DNA of 64,000 nucleotides from Physcomitrium patens (taxonomy: Eukaryota; Streptophyta; Bryopsida; Funariales; Funariaceae): the NCBI RefSeq assembly GCF_000002425.4, contig NC_037255.1, positions 3,830,735-3,894,734 on the forward strand. The letters are read 5' to 3'. Shown piece by piece: positions 53,479 to 64,000 of the stretch (its first letter is position 1; each line of letters opens with the position of its first letter). A program made the position numbers and the translations under genes. Below the pieces are notes generated by a model. It saw only the letters and a list, made by a program, of their open reading frames with translations, had not been told where the DNA came from and did not search any database.

Positions 53479-55958
53479 TCATGTCTTCCGCTCACGATTA
53501 CACACAGCAACCACAAAGAGCTGTTTACCACTGGGTTCTCCCTCTTCTTCAACCACCTTCTCTTTCAGCACAGCAATATCTTTAACCTGTCACATTTATG
53601 AACGAATATAGATTAGTCCATGCCTTTAAAGATATCAATAGGAACAGGTCTTTTGCATGCAGTGAATACTAGATGACCTAAAAACGAGAAAATGAAATTT
53701 CGAGCACCACGAAGGGGTATTGTAATCAGAGTTATCCGGAGCATACTTTCTGGAACAAAGTCTCCAAGCTGTCCACTCCAAGGTGCTGTAGGTCGAGGAC
53801 TCTAGTATAGCGTTGATAGTAAATCTGCTCTAATTCCTTCAGCCGAATTTCGAGAGCGTAAACAACTAACAGCTCCTCAAGTTCTCGCTTAAAGTGGTCT
53901 AACTTCATATCGTTCTGGTCTTTAGAATTGAACACCTGAAGAGTTCAATTCAAGATGCATACATGAGAACAAGGCTTAATCATGTTCACAAGCAAAAGCT
54001 CAAGCTTCAATTCCAGCGTCAATGGCATATGAAATTTGAAAATCACTGGGACTTCAACTGCTGCGGAAACTCAAAACGTTCATGTACAGCCCAAATTTAT
54101 ATCTGCAAAAACATGATAAGCTGTACCACGTCGCTGCGCATCAAGCGAAAGCCAACCTAAAAGAGCAGAAAGATGTGATTAACTTGCCTCTCCAACGTCA
54201 ACTACAGTTTCAGGCTTGGTTGCATCAGGTTTCGCCTTGAGGTCGTTGCCAGATTCCCAGTCGACGGGGAGGGAAAACGCTTGCTTCGCATCGTCCATAT
54301 CCAAATCCAGCAAATGCCTCTTGTTCGGCACATCAATGGTAGAGAACTCAGCCTTGATGGCCTCCTTCACCGTCACCTCAGGATCAGAGTCTTCGCTTGT
54401 TTCCCGGCTGCGAATGTCCAACAGAAACACGTTGGATACAAGTCATCGATTTCCACTCCACCGGAGCAGACACGCACCGTTCCACCACAAATACAAAGTT
54501 CCAACAAGATGCTTCAACTACGAATGATAAGGCAGGGTTACAGTACCTATCCTTGTCGCCTTTAGGAGTAGATGACCTTGGTGTAGAGGGCTTGTATTTG
54601 TTGCCTGGGTTGCGAGCTTTTCTCTCCACCTTCTCGATAAGATGCAAAGTTTTGTTCATGCCGTCTCCTTTGACCACCAAAGCGTCCTTCATTTTCTCCA
54701 AGAGGTGCACAAGCTTCTGGGCGTTGTACTCAGATAGGTACAGAGGGCGACCATACTGCTTGTTGTACTCGGCTGGTACTTTCACCAGGGTCAACTTGCC
54801 CCCGTTCTGCTTCAGAAGCCTCACAAGCTGCTTCTTCAGTCCGGCGACGTCCCCAGGTTGTACCCACGAGGTTCCTCCCGGGCTCGTCGGCTCCGCTGTA
54901 TCCAAAGGAAACCCCATTTCACCCACCTGAACAGCTTGAAAGCCAGGCTGAATAGCAGGAACGACTTCTGGAGTAGGGAATATAGATCGATTGTTTCTTA
55001 CAGAAGCAGATGCCGATGGCGCGTTGCGACTCGGGACGCCGTGTACCGACGGATTCATCCAAGGGCCGTGAGAATTCATGTGACCTGGGAACGCATACGT
55101 TTGATGTCCGTAATCGATAGGTGTCGTGTGTACCTGAGAATACATGTTCACATGCGGAGAATGCGCCCCATTGTAGACATGTCGCCTCTGAACCAAGATT
55201 TCTTCACCTATCACGTGATCGTCGTCGTCGTCGTCGGCAGCGATGCTACGGCTCTCTGTGTGAATTTCGGGGTACTGGTTGGCGGGCAACTCCGCAGTGA
55301 AGAGGGTGTGGTTGTGCACGACATTCGGGGCCCGTTGCGTAGAGTTTGACCGCGCTTTGACAAGGCCCTCGCCGCGACAGAGAGATGGCCAATCCCACAC
55401 GTAGCGCCCAGCGCCCTTAAGAGCGGGAGAGACGCCGACGCCGTCCGGAATGACGAGAATCACCACGTACCCACGTTGGCCAAGCTTGTGCAAAGCAGGC
55501 GCGAAATCCACGTCGCCGGTCACAAGAACAATCGTGGAGCAAGGGTTGTCGAGTGCGAACAGAAACATGTCCACCAATATGGCCTTGTCGGCCGCGTCCT
55601 TCTTGCCGTTGGGTACGTCGATCAGGTTGACTCCCGTCCGCTGGCATCCTTCGCGAACCTTCTTGGGGAAGTGGTTGAAGTCTCCGTATGCCGAAAACAT
55701 TGTGACTGCCCCAATATGAGGCTGGTCCCGGAGTGCAATCCTGATGTTACGGGCCACATCCTCTGCGTTCACCTCCCCTGGTACGGGACAGTTCTCAATG
55801 TCCCAAAGAATGGCAACTGGACCTGACGGTCGTGGAGACATAACCGGCTGCTGCTGCTGCTGCTGGAAGTTTGCGCGAGGGTAGTTCTGCGATCGTGGCG
55901 CATTGTCCAACCCCGGATTTCGCCGCCCTGGAGTAAGAGACCTTAGAGGCGCGGCCAT
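53479..55958 (-). CDS. NYN-domain RNase-like protein with two LOTUS/OST-HTH domains
   Basis: Exons on the minus strand: 55958-54547, 54407-54188, 53935-53747 and 53586-53479, totalling 1929 bases and 642 aa. NYN domain at about residues 46-193, with WDIEN (Asp53), KKDAADKAI (Asp121, Asp124) and TGDVDFAPAL (Asp149, Asp151), the acidic residues expected of a PIN-like metal-dependent RNase. LOTUS 1 is at about 373-442, LOTUS 2 at about 557-637, split across exons 3 and 4. Proteins of this kind (MARF1/limkain-b1-like and several plant homologues) are thought to bind RNA through LOTUS and cleave or regulate it; the substrate here is unknown. A short glutamine run (about 32-37) precedes NYN. Introns 1 and 3 are GT-AG; intron 2 uses GC-AG. 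The gene looks intact. Confidence 0.88.
53936..54187 (-). other. GC-AG intron in the NYN-LOTUS gene
   Basis: The donor is GAG|GCAAGT and the acceptor ACTCTTCAG|GTG. GC donors normally need this near-perfect AG|GCAAGT context. Joining here keeps phase 0 on both sides and leads straight into the second LOTUS domain. Without it, exon 2 meets a stop two codons past the donor, giving a shorter protein with only one LOTUS domain. Confidence 0.75.
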
Positions 55959-56900
55959 TGTCGTAACGATTACAGCAGCGAAAGCGACACAGTATGGATA
56001 ATCTTGAAACCGGTATTCTAGCTTTTGCTGGATTCCAAATCAAATAATTCATTGTAAGTACAGCGCACACTACAACAATTAACAACACTACAACAGCAAC
56101 TACAGTAAGAAACGCTACTCACATCTCTATTCACTAAGCAGCACAGATTTCCCGCTTTGAAACGGCGCGCAAGGTGGCATATGCACAAGTAACGCACAAG
56201 CCGTTACTTCCGCGTCGACTGGGAACCCACTCCCGACCTAAACAAGTGGCAGCTTGGCCGCTACGTCCGAGGTCCAAGACATAACCCATCATCCCAAAAC
56301 ATTCTAATGAACGCCTGGGACGTTCATGAGCCTTTGAATCAACAGACATCGAAACAAAACGACATGACCCAATCAACAGACTGATCGACTGCAGGTAACT
56401 GATCTCTGCTGGCGTCAATAGGCCATGGCGAAGTCCCGAGCTCGTTTGATTGCTCACCTTGAGATTAAAAAAAAGGTACAGGTTGGCGGGGGACGAAGCG
56501 CGCGACTCCGAATAAAACTAAGCCGACCGAACCCGGCCCCCCACGCTCACCACAAAAACGACCCCGCCACGTCCATCAGGTTCGCCTCCCCAGCCACATG
56601 CCACATCCAAGACGAATTCTTCACCATATCCTTCACCCCTGGCACTACTCTACCACCACTGCAACTCCTCCTCCAAACCGAACACTCCGCAACCCAACGA
56701 CAAATCTCCTTTAACGTGCTGGACACACCACCATCCACCCCTACTCGTCACTCTCACTCTCTCTCGCTCTCACTCTCTCTCGCTCTCTCACTCTCTCTCG
56801 CTCTCTCTCTCTCTCTCTCCGTTCTCGCGCGTCTCCTCTTCTCTCAAGCCTCCACCACTTCACAGACCTCAATCATCACGCAAGAGGGCAGCCGACCATA
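55959..56900 (-). promoter_or_regulatory. 5' UTR with likely leader intron and promoter of the NYN-LOTUS gene
   Basis: A strong donor AAG|GTGAGC lies on the minus strand with the intron starting at 56457. Acceptor-like sites (TTGTTGTAG and GGAATCCAG) occur about 70-110 bases before the start codon, so a leader intron of about 400 bases is likely. A second donor-like site (GAT|GTGAGT, near 56129) could give an alternative. A long CT-rich tract (about 56755-56820; GA-rich in the transcript) sits upstream, typical of plant leaders or core promoters. Confidence 0.45.
56755..56820. repeat. CT-rich microsatellite tract
   Basis: Repeats of CTCTCT with interspersed CTCGCT, GA-rich on the strand of the NYN-LOTUS gene. 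It lies in that gene's likely promoter or leader. Confidence 0.85.
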
Positions 56901-58520
56901 GCAGCGCGGAGCGAGAAAAAAATGGGAAAATGGAAGACGAGGACAATAGCGATCCCAGCAGATGAAGAAGAAGAAGAAGGGGCTCAGCACCTCGCACCAT
57001 AAGACGGACTCAGTCAGCGCGTAATAATAAGTAGCAACAACCGATCATCACCTTCCCAGTGCAGCGTCTGCCTTTTGTGTTTATTTTATTTATTTTACTA
57101 GGACCCCAATTCCTCCTTCCCAGTCCCTGGAAATACATTCCCCGCTCTAATCCGGTGGCGGATCTTCGAATCTCGGACCCTCTGAGGCTGTGTGGCAACG
57201 CAATCGACAGATCGGTGAGAGCCCCGTTTGGCCGTCGCGAGGCTGCGTGCAGTTCTTCTACTCTCTCACCCTCTGGCGCGCGAGCGCGCCTGCCCTCGCG
57301 CTGGGGCCCAAGGCTCGCTGCGGCCCAGGCCTCGTCGCTCTGGCGTCCCCGGTCGATGGAAAAGCCTGGCACCCTCGACGATGGAATTAGCAAGTGGTGG
57401 ATCTGGTGGGGTCCAGGGCAGTTGACCGGGTTCGGTTGGATAGGACCGGTTCTGGCGGGGTCCGGCGGCACGGACACCCTCCCTTGCAGTTAGTTATCTG
57501 GTGAGCCTTCTCTGTAAGTTACTACCCCCACCCTTCTCCCCCTACGACTAGGTAACCCGGCCCCTTCCCTCTCTACGATTGCTCCACGACCCGTTCCCAC
57601 CTCCGCCTGGATGAACGTGACTCCCATCCTCATCCACGACGAATGACTCTATCCATATCCTTTCATCTATATCCATCCTTTCATCCATCCTTTCAACTAC
57701 CTCGATTCCCCAACTCTTGCCAGCTCATAAATAATTAGTTGTTGCACTCTAATTTATTATTTTGAAATTTTTGGGGGGAGAGCTTGTCACTTGTGGGGAA
57801 GAGTTAAAACTGACCGCCCAATGATGAGCTGGAGAAAGAGAGTGAAAAAGTAGGAAAAAATAAAATAAAAATAAAATAAAATCTGCCCTGCCCATGCACC
57901 TTAGCATGTGACCAAGAGCGAGCATGGGTTGGGTTTTTCTTCAGGGTAATGGTACCCATTTACCACCCTCACATGGTTGGATGATGGATGCCCTTGTTCC
58001 AAGCTTACCCACAACCTTGAAACCATACAAAAGGGTTGAGATGAGATAGAAAGGAGTGAGAGAGTTTTGTGCAAGTTTTGTCCTTATTGGGGATCACACT
58101 TGCAAGGAGCCCTGACATGGGCGGTGCCTCACAAAAGCATGTGGAAGTAGTAGTAGTAGTACAACAACAACAACAACAGTAGGACCTCAAAAGTGGGTGG
58201 CCTGCAGGTTCCATCTCGGAAAGTGATCTCCTCCCCCCCTCTTTTCTGTCTTCGTCTTCCCCTCCCTCCTTCCCCCTCAATCAGAATTTCCTCCCCAGGA
58301 GATTTCTGTGGGGTTTGCCCTTAAAATTTCACACCAAGCCTTGCAAATCCTGCATGGAACTGGCTTGGAAATTGGGGTTGGAATTGGCATGCCCTAATTT
58401 GCTTTGGATCATTTTGGGTTTTTACTGTAGGATGCTTTCATTTCAACTCATTGACAAACTTAGGGGGTTGAATTTGTTTCAAGTTTTGCAAAGTTTGGGT
58501 TTGAACCTTATTTTTGGCTG
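56901..58520. other. GC-rich flank, no confident gene
   Basis: Overlapping ORFs on both strands (57010-57477, 57059-57493, 57190-57390 and 57228-57425) are low-complexity and match no family, so they look like chance in GC-rich DNA. A donor-like site (GATCG|GTGAGA) on the plus strand near 57213 would fit a divergent leader exon, but nothing downstream supports a gene. Short GTA, CAA and CCATC tracts lie further right. Confidence 0.4.
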
Positions 58521-59636
58521 ATAGTACTCAATCTATTTTACTTTTTTTTAATTTTTAATATTTTTTTGTTATTGTTGAGATGGAAAGAATTTTTTAACAT
58601 TGTTATTACATGACTTTTGAAAACTACCATCTATTTTAAAGTATAACTTGATTTTGAAATGGTATGAATTAATTTAATCTACTTAAATATTTTTACTACA
58701 ACTAATTCTAACTTTTAATTTTCGATCTTATAAAATTTTAATCATTTAAGTTGTAATGAAAACACACAAATTATATATATATATATAATTTTTGTGTTTT
58801 CTTTAATATGCCAATTAAGCAAACACATACAAATCTACAAATGTGGTGTTCAAAGTAAAGCTTTAAGATAACTATTAAAGATTTTTTTATTATTATGATA
58901 TCAAATATTAACAGCCCCTTAGTAAAATAAATAAATCAATAAATAATGTATTAGTTGAGAAAAAAAAATTCTGAAATTTTAATAAATAATGTGTTCGGAA
59001 CAACAACAAAAATTTACAAGCTACAAAAGATTGTCGTGATTAAAGACTTCAAAGTGACATGCCTCCATAGAAATTGTTATACTTGTACATGAACAAACAT
59101 TTCATATAATCAATCTAGATAAAACAGTTCAATATTATATTGATATGCATGGAATCATTAGAGGATGATACAATATATAATTGTATCTTTTGAAGGCACT
59201 TCTAACAAGATATAGATCTAAAAAGGTCTAAAAGATCCCTAATTGATATCACTACATCCCACCTGATGTTCTTCTAGAAAACTAGCTCATAATATACCTT
59301 ATTTTTTGTGCCCAATTTCTCTTTCTTTGCTTTAAGACATAGTCAAGATTAAGAGGGAAACAATGACTTTTTTATAAAAAAATAGGTAGCAAGTTATTTT
59401 AAAAAAACAAAACATAATATTTGCTTCAAAAATTAGTTAATTCAAAATTATGTTATGTTATATTATCTACTTATTTATTTGGCTGCCAAAAACTTTTTTT
59501 ATTTTTTATTTGTACTATTTTTGAGTCAATATTGAGATTAAATATAACACTGCCAAATCTGCCATAAACACAGAAGTGCACAATTTAGCCAATTAAAGTC
59601 ATGTGAAATATATTAATTTATGAACACTAAACATTC

Positions 59637-59677
<41 letters not shown>

Positions 59678-61800
59678 AGTTAATAACAAGACATATGTAA
59701 GGCATATATAAGTAAGAGCTTAACATTTTTACTAAAAATTAAAAGCTGCCAAAAAAATCACATACAATGGAAATATAAATATATCTTTTATGTTCAAAGT
59801 TGTACGATTATATATATATATATATATATATATATGGATTCTAAAGATACTTAATTGGAGAAATTTTAATACAATTTCAGTGTATAAAGCTTAAAATGCC
59901 AAAAGGCAAAAAATATTATATCTGAATAATATTATTTTCGTCAATAAAACTTAAATATACAAACCACATGCATAAAAAATAAGATTACATGCACTGTAAT
60001 AATTTTGATAATAATAAATTTAAATATAAAAATTAAATAATTATGCATGCCTTGGAAAAACTAAAAATGGTTAAAATTTTGACATTCATTAATATTTTAA
60101 ATTTTAAAACATTCGATAAAAATCAAGTAAAAAAAAATGTAAAGGTCCAAATTTTAGTTACAAATATTTTGATATGTTATGGTTTTTAAAATATTAATTA
60201 AACTAAATGTAATTCAATTTTAAATTTTATATATTTTTTAAGAAATTTTTAGTTAAATTAAATTATAATATTATAAAAAAATATTAAGTAAGTTTTATAA
60301 AGGCATAATAGTAAGTTTTATATTTAAATTAACAAGAATCTTAAAGCATGCTAGCTCAAGAGAATCATTTGTTTAGAATGTTTGCAAATTTAAAAGGCAC
60401 AATCATATCTTATTATTAATAGATTTTAAAAGATAATAAGTTTTTATGATAAATTATTATATCATTAAAATATAAATTAATTTGATAAAGTAAAAATATT
60501 AAAAAACACATTTAAAAAACCCAAGACACAAATAAATTAATAATATAAATATTCTCAAGAAAATAAAGTAGCAATTGTAAATAAAAATAAATTTATGAAG
60601 ATATTAAATTGGCCAACCTAATTTTTAATTGACCCACTTGTTTTACAGTCTATGGTAGAGAGCGCACCTAATTATTTTGGTAGAGATAATAATTTTATTT
60701 TATTGTAAGATATTGTTGGTTGATACAAGATGGCAGCTAATCCATTGGCATGATCTAAGATGGATAAATTAATTAAAAAATAAGATGTAGAGGTAGATGT
60801 TTTAGAAGACTAGAGCTTACTTGAGATGTAACACAACCAATTTATGAACAATGTTTAACTATCTTGGAGTAAATTAATGCACATCAAAAAGTAAAAAGAA
60901 GCAAATACAACTATGACAAAGTTGATGTGGAGAGAAACCAACACAGTCAATATTTAAAAGTCATGTTGTGGATTGATTTATGATTTAATGAATAAAATGT
61001 AGTATTTTAAATTTGAGTACATAATGTAAATTTTGATCAAATGTTATAAGAATTGGGATGTCATGAAATCTTTATGAAATAAAATATTTTTATTTTTATT
61101 TATTATTACTATTATTTTAAAAAATAATGTAGATTTAAGTCATGGTGCTTTCTTTATGTGCTAATTAAAACCATATGGAACCAAGTGCCAGACTTAGAAA
61201 GGAATGTTTTGGTCACAAATTAGAAATAGCATTAGAAATAGCATTTAAAATATATTATGTACAATTTTAAAATAATATCATCTAGTAGACTGTATCATAA
61301 AGTAGATTTTTTTAAAAAAAAATACTAAGAAAATTAGTTTATTATTATCTTCCAAAATTTAAAAGAAAAAAATACAGTAGTTCACATTATATGATTATGA
61401 TTATAATTTTTTTTTTGCCTCCTATGCTTATTATTCCTTGTAATGCAACAAAACACTTCCAAGATTATTTTTTTAATTCATTTTTAAACGGTTCTTTCTA
61501 CAATGACTATTTGATTTCATATGTTTTGGAAAATAGTATCTTACAATTTGGTCTCAAACTATAATATTCACTCTTAATTGAATGGGTATATTTTTAAAAA
61601 ATTAAAAAATTAAAATTTTAAATTTTAAAAATACATCTTATTCATTAAACGTTTGATATCAAATATGTCCAAAAAAAAAAAAGACAAGATCAGTGACAAC
61701 AAATGAATTAATATCCAAACTTACAATATTATGACATCAAATCCGATCGTCATGTCAATCTCAGCACCGAAATGTTGACTCAAATTAGTCCTACATTCCT
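58521..61800. other. AT-rich gene-poor stretch
   Basis: I see no gene or recognisable element here. (TA)n tracts lie at about 58771-58789, 59642-59674 and 59809-59835. The composition matches the other intergenic parts of the window. Confidence 0.6.
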
Positions 61801-61829
61801 GAATTTCTCAATGTCCTTGTAAAGCAAAA

Positions 61830-62300
61830 GTTAACAAGCCAAACAAATAAGGAAAAAAGTAAAAGTAAAAGGAAGCGACAGCAAAGAGGAACTTGAGAGG
61901 CAGCAGAAGTGGGAAATCGGGCACGCCACAAACCAATCCAGCGACCGAGACAAGAGAGTCGGGCAGACATGGCGGGCCAAAATATTTTTGCATCTGCCCG
62001 AACTCTGTACAGGACGAGGAGGACTCATGAAGCGAGGCAGGACCTCTTCGTCCCCAAACGTGTCAAGGGGAGCTGGACCGGGCCGGGTCGGGTGACTGTG
62101 GCAATGGAGTCACGGAGGATTATTCGGGGAGTGTCCGAGGGGCCCGGGATTAAGGAGGAAAGGGGGAGGAAGGAGAGGAGGGGCGGAGCTGTGATTGGTT
62201 AGACGGTTCTGGTGCCCTTTTTCCCCATTGCCCCTCAAAACATGGCCACTCCTCGGCCCACAAATCAGATTAGAGAGAGAGAATAAATATATAGCACTCT
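61830..62300. other. Small GC-rich patch, possibly a promoter
   Basis: An abrupt GC-rich patch contains a GC-box-like GGGGCGGAG near 62181, directly followed by a CCAAT-type ATTGG, then a GA tract and AAATATATAG near 62285-62294. The order GC box, CCAAT, TATA-like fits a plus-strand promoter. No exon follows that I can recognise. The ORF at 61909-62202 is arginine- and glycine-rich with no family match. Confidence 0.3.
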
Positions 62301-64000
62301 AGAGAGAGAATAAAAGATCCCCCCCTAGACGAATGAATGATCTTCGTCGGATGACAGATTTTCCGTCCGAAGCTGTTGGGTGGATGAATTCGTGGATGAA
62401 TGAACTGCTGGATGGATAGATATCGTTCTGATGTAAATGAGTTACTGCTGTGAATGCGAGTCAAGCTTGACATAATGTTGGTGTTTGTTACCAGTATGGT
62501 TTTGGTCACTTAGTGTAATCCACGGTTTATTATTATTATTATTATATATTTTCCAAATTTTAGATGGAGTCGTTAAAGAATTAGTGCATGCTACTGTTGG
62601 AAATAAATAATTTAAAATAACCTGAATTGCTGTTTTGTATATATATATATATATATATATATTTATTTATTTACATATCTACAGGTTTATGTCACCTTTG
62701 CAGTAAATAAATAGAAAAATATGAAAACACATTATGGTCAAAAAGGCATAATAGCATTTTCAATATATATCAAATTCAATGCTCGCCGTTTGTTACTAAT
62801 GGAAATCATAATAATAATAATAATAATAATCCTTTCCTTCTCTTTAGTTTTATATTTGTTTATTTTCATAAAATATGCAATAAAGAGCTCAATCCTAAAT
62901 TCTGATTGACTTTTAAGGCCATGACTGCACTTTATCGATCGGAGAATCTTATTTAACAAGTAATATCTTTTTAATTTCCTTTTGCACGGAATATATTATA
63001 ATGGTAAAACTGATGTAAAAAGAAAAGGAAGAATGATTGAAAGCAAATAGATCCTGCGCTCATACTATGTACTTAAACTGGTTAATTATAATCAAAATCT
63101 TTAAACTGAAGAGTTTCTGAGAGTGAGCTGAACAAATCAAAGGAAAATACAAGTCATATGATTGAATAAATTATAACTTGTTATAATAACAGATTTTTGT
63201 GAAAAGAAGAAAGATCACATAAACAGTAATAATTCTATTGATGTTTGAAGCCAAAACTCTATATTTTTTTTAAATAATTTTAATATTGTATTTTGTTGTA
63301 AATTTATTGTATTTAATGCATTATGGAAATATTAACAACTTAAAAACAGATAATGACAAGAATAATGTAAATATTGTGTGCAACAGAAATGTTTTCTGTG
63401 ACACTTTGATATGAATATGTACATTTACTGGTACAAAAGTAAAAGGTATGAACTTGAGCATGCTTGGGATTCATTGGGTACCTAATTCTGCTTGGAAAAT
63501 AAAACAAACAAATTATATATTCAGACCAAGTTTCTAACTTTAAAAAAATAACAATTCACATAACCTGGGTTTAATTATTAGCAGTTAAATAATTGATATC
63601 ATGTATTTGTGTGAGTTTAACATTACTGTAATAAATAAGTATCACATGTAGATATAATTTTAAATAGTTCGCTAGATTGCTTTTGAGGATAGAGTGAATA
63701 CTCTTTGGTTTGGCTTTTGTCCGATATTAGTAGAGCTGCTATTTTAGGGGGGTTACAGTGGCGGCAGGGTGGAGGGGTCATTGGATGCATTTTTAAAATA
63801 ATAAAATAGTAGTTTTCAGAAATTATCCCACGTATACTTGTAGTAACATACCATTATTAGTGTGTTTCATGTATTAGAATGTAACCAGGTAATTAAATTG
63901 AATAATCACAATGTGCATATTATGGTGAACACATATTAATATGCATGTTCTAACGGTCCATGGTTTTCATTCGTAGATTGTCAACTTAACCTAGTCATAT
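62300..64000. other. AT-rich gene-poor stretch to the window end
   Basis: I see no gene here. A (TA)n tract lies at about 62638-62662 and an ATA-type tract near 62807-62830. The ORFs at 62270-62509, 62721-62909 and 62738-62959 are AT-driven or repeat-derived. Confidence 0.55.

Noticed and set aside
54178-54187. Stop codon after VVDVGE as the true end of the NYN-LOTUS protein
   Set aside because: The GC-AG junction keeps frame into two further exons that together form a second LOTUS domain, which is unlikely by chance. The short form is kept only as a possible isoform.
54384-54546. C-terminal extension of the first NYN-LOTUS exon read straight through
   Set aside because: This part is intron 1: AG|GTACTG donor and TTCGCAG acceptor restore the frame into the conserved second exon.
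54858-55349. Plus-strand ORF of 163 codons and its neighbours at 54397-54930, 55450-55826
   Set aside because: All are antisense shadows of the NYN-LOTUS first exon with no domain of their own.
57059-57493. 144-codon plus-strand ORF
   Set aside because: Overlaps a 155-codon ORF on the other strand in GC-rich DNA. No domain and a low-complexity composition.

Overview
This is nuclear DNA from a land plant. I lean towards a moss or other bryophyte with an AT-rich genome, but that is inference. Two complete intron-bearing plant genes sit as GC-richer islands in very AT-rich DNA full of (TA)n tracts and decayed LTR retrotransposons. Nothing bacterial or organellar was seen.

The two confident genes are: (1) a NAP1-family histone chaperone on the + strand (CDS 23262-26061, 11 exons, 367 aa), with the full NAP fold, an acidic tail and the plant-type C-terminal CKQQ prenylation box; (2) a minus-strand gene for a NYN-domain RNase-like protein with two LOTUS/OST-HTH domains (CDS 53479-55958, 4 exons, 642 aa). 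The second gene only reads through if intron 2 is a GC-AG intron, and that intron has the expected strong donor context. The two genes lie about 27 kb apart with opposite orientation and no sign of a shared pathway.

Layout: 1-3400 AT-rich and gene-poor; 3400-6300 a GC-richer island with unresolved short ORFs; 6300-13330 AT-rich, containing repeat copy A (8111-9803); 13331-14362 the 3' end of a Copia element; 14363-16200 a second GC-richer island with one short secreted-peptide-like ORF; 16200-22640 AT-rich with repeat copy B (20688-22277); 22640-26100 the NAP1 gene; 26784-32532 a decayed Copia element with both LTRs; 33990-51031 a dense retroelement graveyard; 51700-57000 the NYN-LOTUS gene with its flanks; 57000-64000 mostly AT-rich with two small GC-rich patches.

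The graveyard (34-51 kb) holds scrambled pieces of a chromodomain-bearing Ty3/Gypsy element (chromovirus) in both orientations, a block of an unrelated Gypsy lineage, and several copies of an LTR-like repeat family whose core is a degenerate array of an 11-bp unit close to TCAAATCCTAA. Two copies of that family stand head to head at 37.93 kb. Copies of the family occur at six places, with a possible seventh start at 14363. I could not link them to any coding element, and they are the least explained structure in the window.
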